Positions 26,286 through 26,867 of a DNA stretch of 26,867 bases are shown piece by piece. Source of the DNA: a virus; the IMG/VR virus record IMGVR_UViG_3300036761_002268, positions 1-26,867 of that record. One strand, given 5' to 3'. Positions within the stretch are counted from its first letter, which is position 1; every line of letters starts with the position of its first letter. The notes beneath the pieces are model-generated. The model was not told the DNA's origin, made no database searches, and was given only the letters and a program-made list of their open reading frames with translations. The translations under genes were made by a program, and so were the position numbers.

Positions 26286-26867
26286 TCATTCCCCTGCCAA
26301 GAATTTGCGACGCTTCTCGGCAGCTTCGGGTGTGAGAGTCACCCGATTCGTTCTGTCGGCGGGCGCGGCGGTGACGGTAGACTTGGCGAGCCGGCAGTAC
26401 TTGTCCACGGCATTGCCGTCTTTGAAAATGGTCTGGAGGCTTTGGAGTTGCGGCTTGCTCTTGATCAGCTCGTCCGAGCTGGCGCCGCGAATGGCCTGGC
26501 GCATCCGAGCCTGCGGCACGCCATCGGCCCAGCGCTCAATGAGTGTCTTCACCCGGGAGTCGAAGCGGCCATGGCCGTCGGACGCAGCCAGCAGGTCGGG
26601 CTCGCAACCGAAGGTGGTGGCGACGAGCGTGTTCAGCTCGATGGTCTCGGCCCATAGCTCCGGATTGGGGTATTGCAGCGACGCTGCAAACGGGTCCTTT
26701 TGCCAGAGCTGCGCTCGGTGCCGTAGGTCGGCCACCAGCGGATCGGGTGTCTGGGGTGCACTGACCCCGGACTGCTCAGAGATCCGATCAGGAACAGGAA
26801 CCGAACCGAACCGATCCGATCCGACCCCTTCGATGGGGGATGGGATGGGGGATGGGATGGGGGATGG
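26286..26867 (-). CDS. Phage replication initiator / helicase-loader-like protein, C-terminal part (runs off right edge)
   Basis: The frame stays open to the last base: upstream of an in-frame GTG at 26735 there are 44 further sense codons and no stop. So the gene enters from the right, and at least 193 residues are visible. The first twelve read PSPI three times, a repetitive linker, followed by a Ser/Pro-rich stretch. The C-terminal part has MRQAIRGASSDELIKSK and LQSLQTIFKDGNAVDKYCR, the AIxG...LxTIF+D...VxKY pattern seen at the C-terminus of many phage replisome-organiser proteins. The position directly ahead of dnaB supports initiator or loader function. A start at 26735 alone (149 aa) would be the alternative. 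Confidence 0.75.
   Translation of the reverse strand, partial: PSPIPSPIPSPIEGVGSDRFGSVPVPDRISEQSGVSAPQTPDPLVADLRHRAQLWQKDPFAASLQYPNPELWAETIELNTLVATTFGCEPDLLAASDGHGRFDSRVKTLIERWADGVPQARMRQAIRGASSDELIKSKPQLQSLQTIFKDGNAVDKYCRLAKSTVTAAPADRTNRVTLTPEAAEKRRKFLAGE
26801..26825. repeat. Pentamer repeats in the replication gene
   Basis: Five consecutive copies of ccga followed by a, a, t, t and c form a 25-base tract inside the coding frame (linker). Together with the 12-base repeats next to it, this could be an iteron-like region, as in phage initiator genes that contain the origin. Confidence 0.6.
26832..26867. repeat. 12-base tandem repeat, at least three copies, cut by the window edge
   Basis: Three perfect copies of gatgggggatgg occupy 26832-26867. 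On the coding strand each copy encodes Pro-Ser-Pro-Ile. The copy number beyond the edge is unknown. Confidence 0.85.

Noticed and set aside
1-26867. tRNA, rRNA, integrase, transposase or attachment sites
   Set aside because: None was recognised by eye on either strand; a covariance-model tRNA search would be needed to be certain.

Overview
The window reads as part of the genome of a large, GC-rich tailed bacteriophage (or a phage-like element) of a GC-rich, probably Gram-negative host. Evidence is the tight packing, the near-total use of one strand (minus), stop/start overlaps of ATGA or GTGA at most gene junctions, and the gene content: replicative DnaB helicase, SSB, a phage-type Dam methylase, peptide deformylase, three membrane-anchored envelope enzymes, a Cro-like regulator and many tiny zinc-binding proteins. 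Terminase, capsid, portal and integrase genes are not in view, so 'phage' is an inference, and a plasmid or conjugative element is not excluded.

Layout in the direction of transcription, right to left. (1) 26867-24235: a replication protein open at the window edge, whose linker is made of DNA tandem repeats, then DnaB and a phage-type adenine methylase. (2) 24235-17237: an unbroken, translationally coupled chain of about 18 mostly small genes, including two mini-ORFs, a second methyltransferase, a ribbon-helix-helix protein, a Tat-like membrane protein and SSB. Many are zinc-knuckle proteins of unknown job, as in early or host-takeover regions. (3) 17156-10991: three genes for large, modular, polyvalent-type proteins. 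The 728-aa and 988-aa products are cut into modules by a recurring (H/Q)-T-P-N motif; recognisable modules are an ADP-ribosyltransferase-like and a ParB/sulfiredoxin-like domain, and the 339-aa neighbour has a GNAT-like region. (4) 10994-8460: a CHAP/NlpC-like hydrolase, peptide deformylase and a small zinc protein on the minus strand, facing a plus-strand pair (lytic transglycosylase and SGNH hydrolase). (5) 8335-4232: Cro-like regulator, zinc proteins and two GT4-type glycosyltransferases. (6) 4231-3149: about 1.1 kb without genes that holds a CRISPR array (11 full repeats plus one truncated) and its probable leader; no cas gene is in view. (7) 3148-1: a 494-aa zinc/OB-like protein, several small coupled genes, a proline-rich membrane protein and a protein open at the left edge.

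The two most notable features are the TPN-delimited modular proteins, in which near-identical DNA recurs at module boundaries, and the orphan CRISPR array. The probable leader of the array carries the same two-half-site element (TACCAG twice, 10 bp apart) that lies directly upstream of the Cro-like gene, which suggests, but does not prove, shared control.
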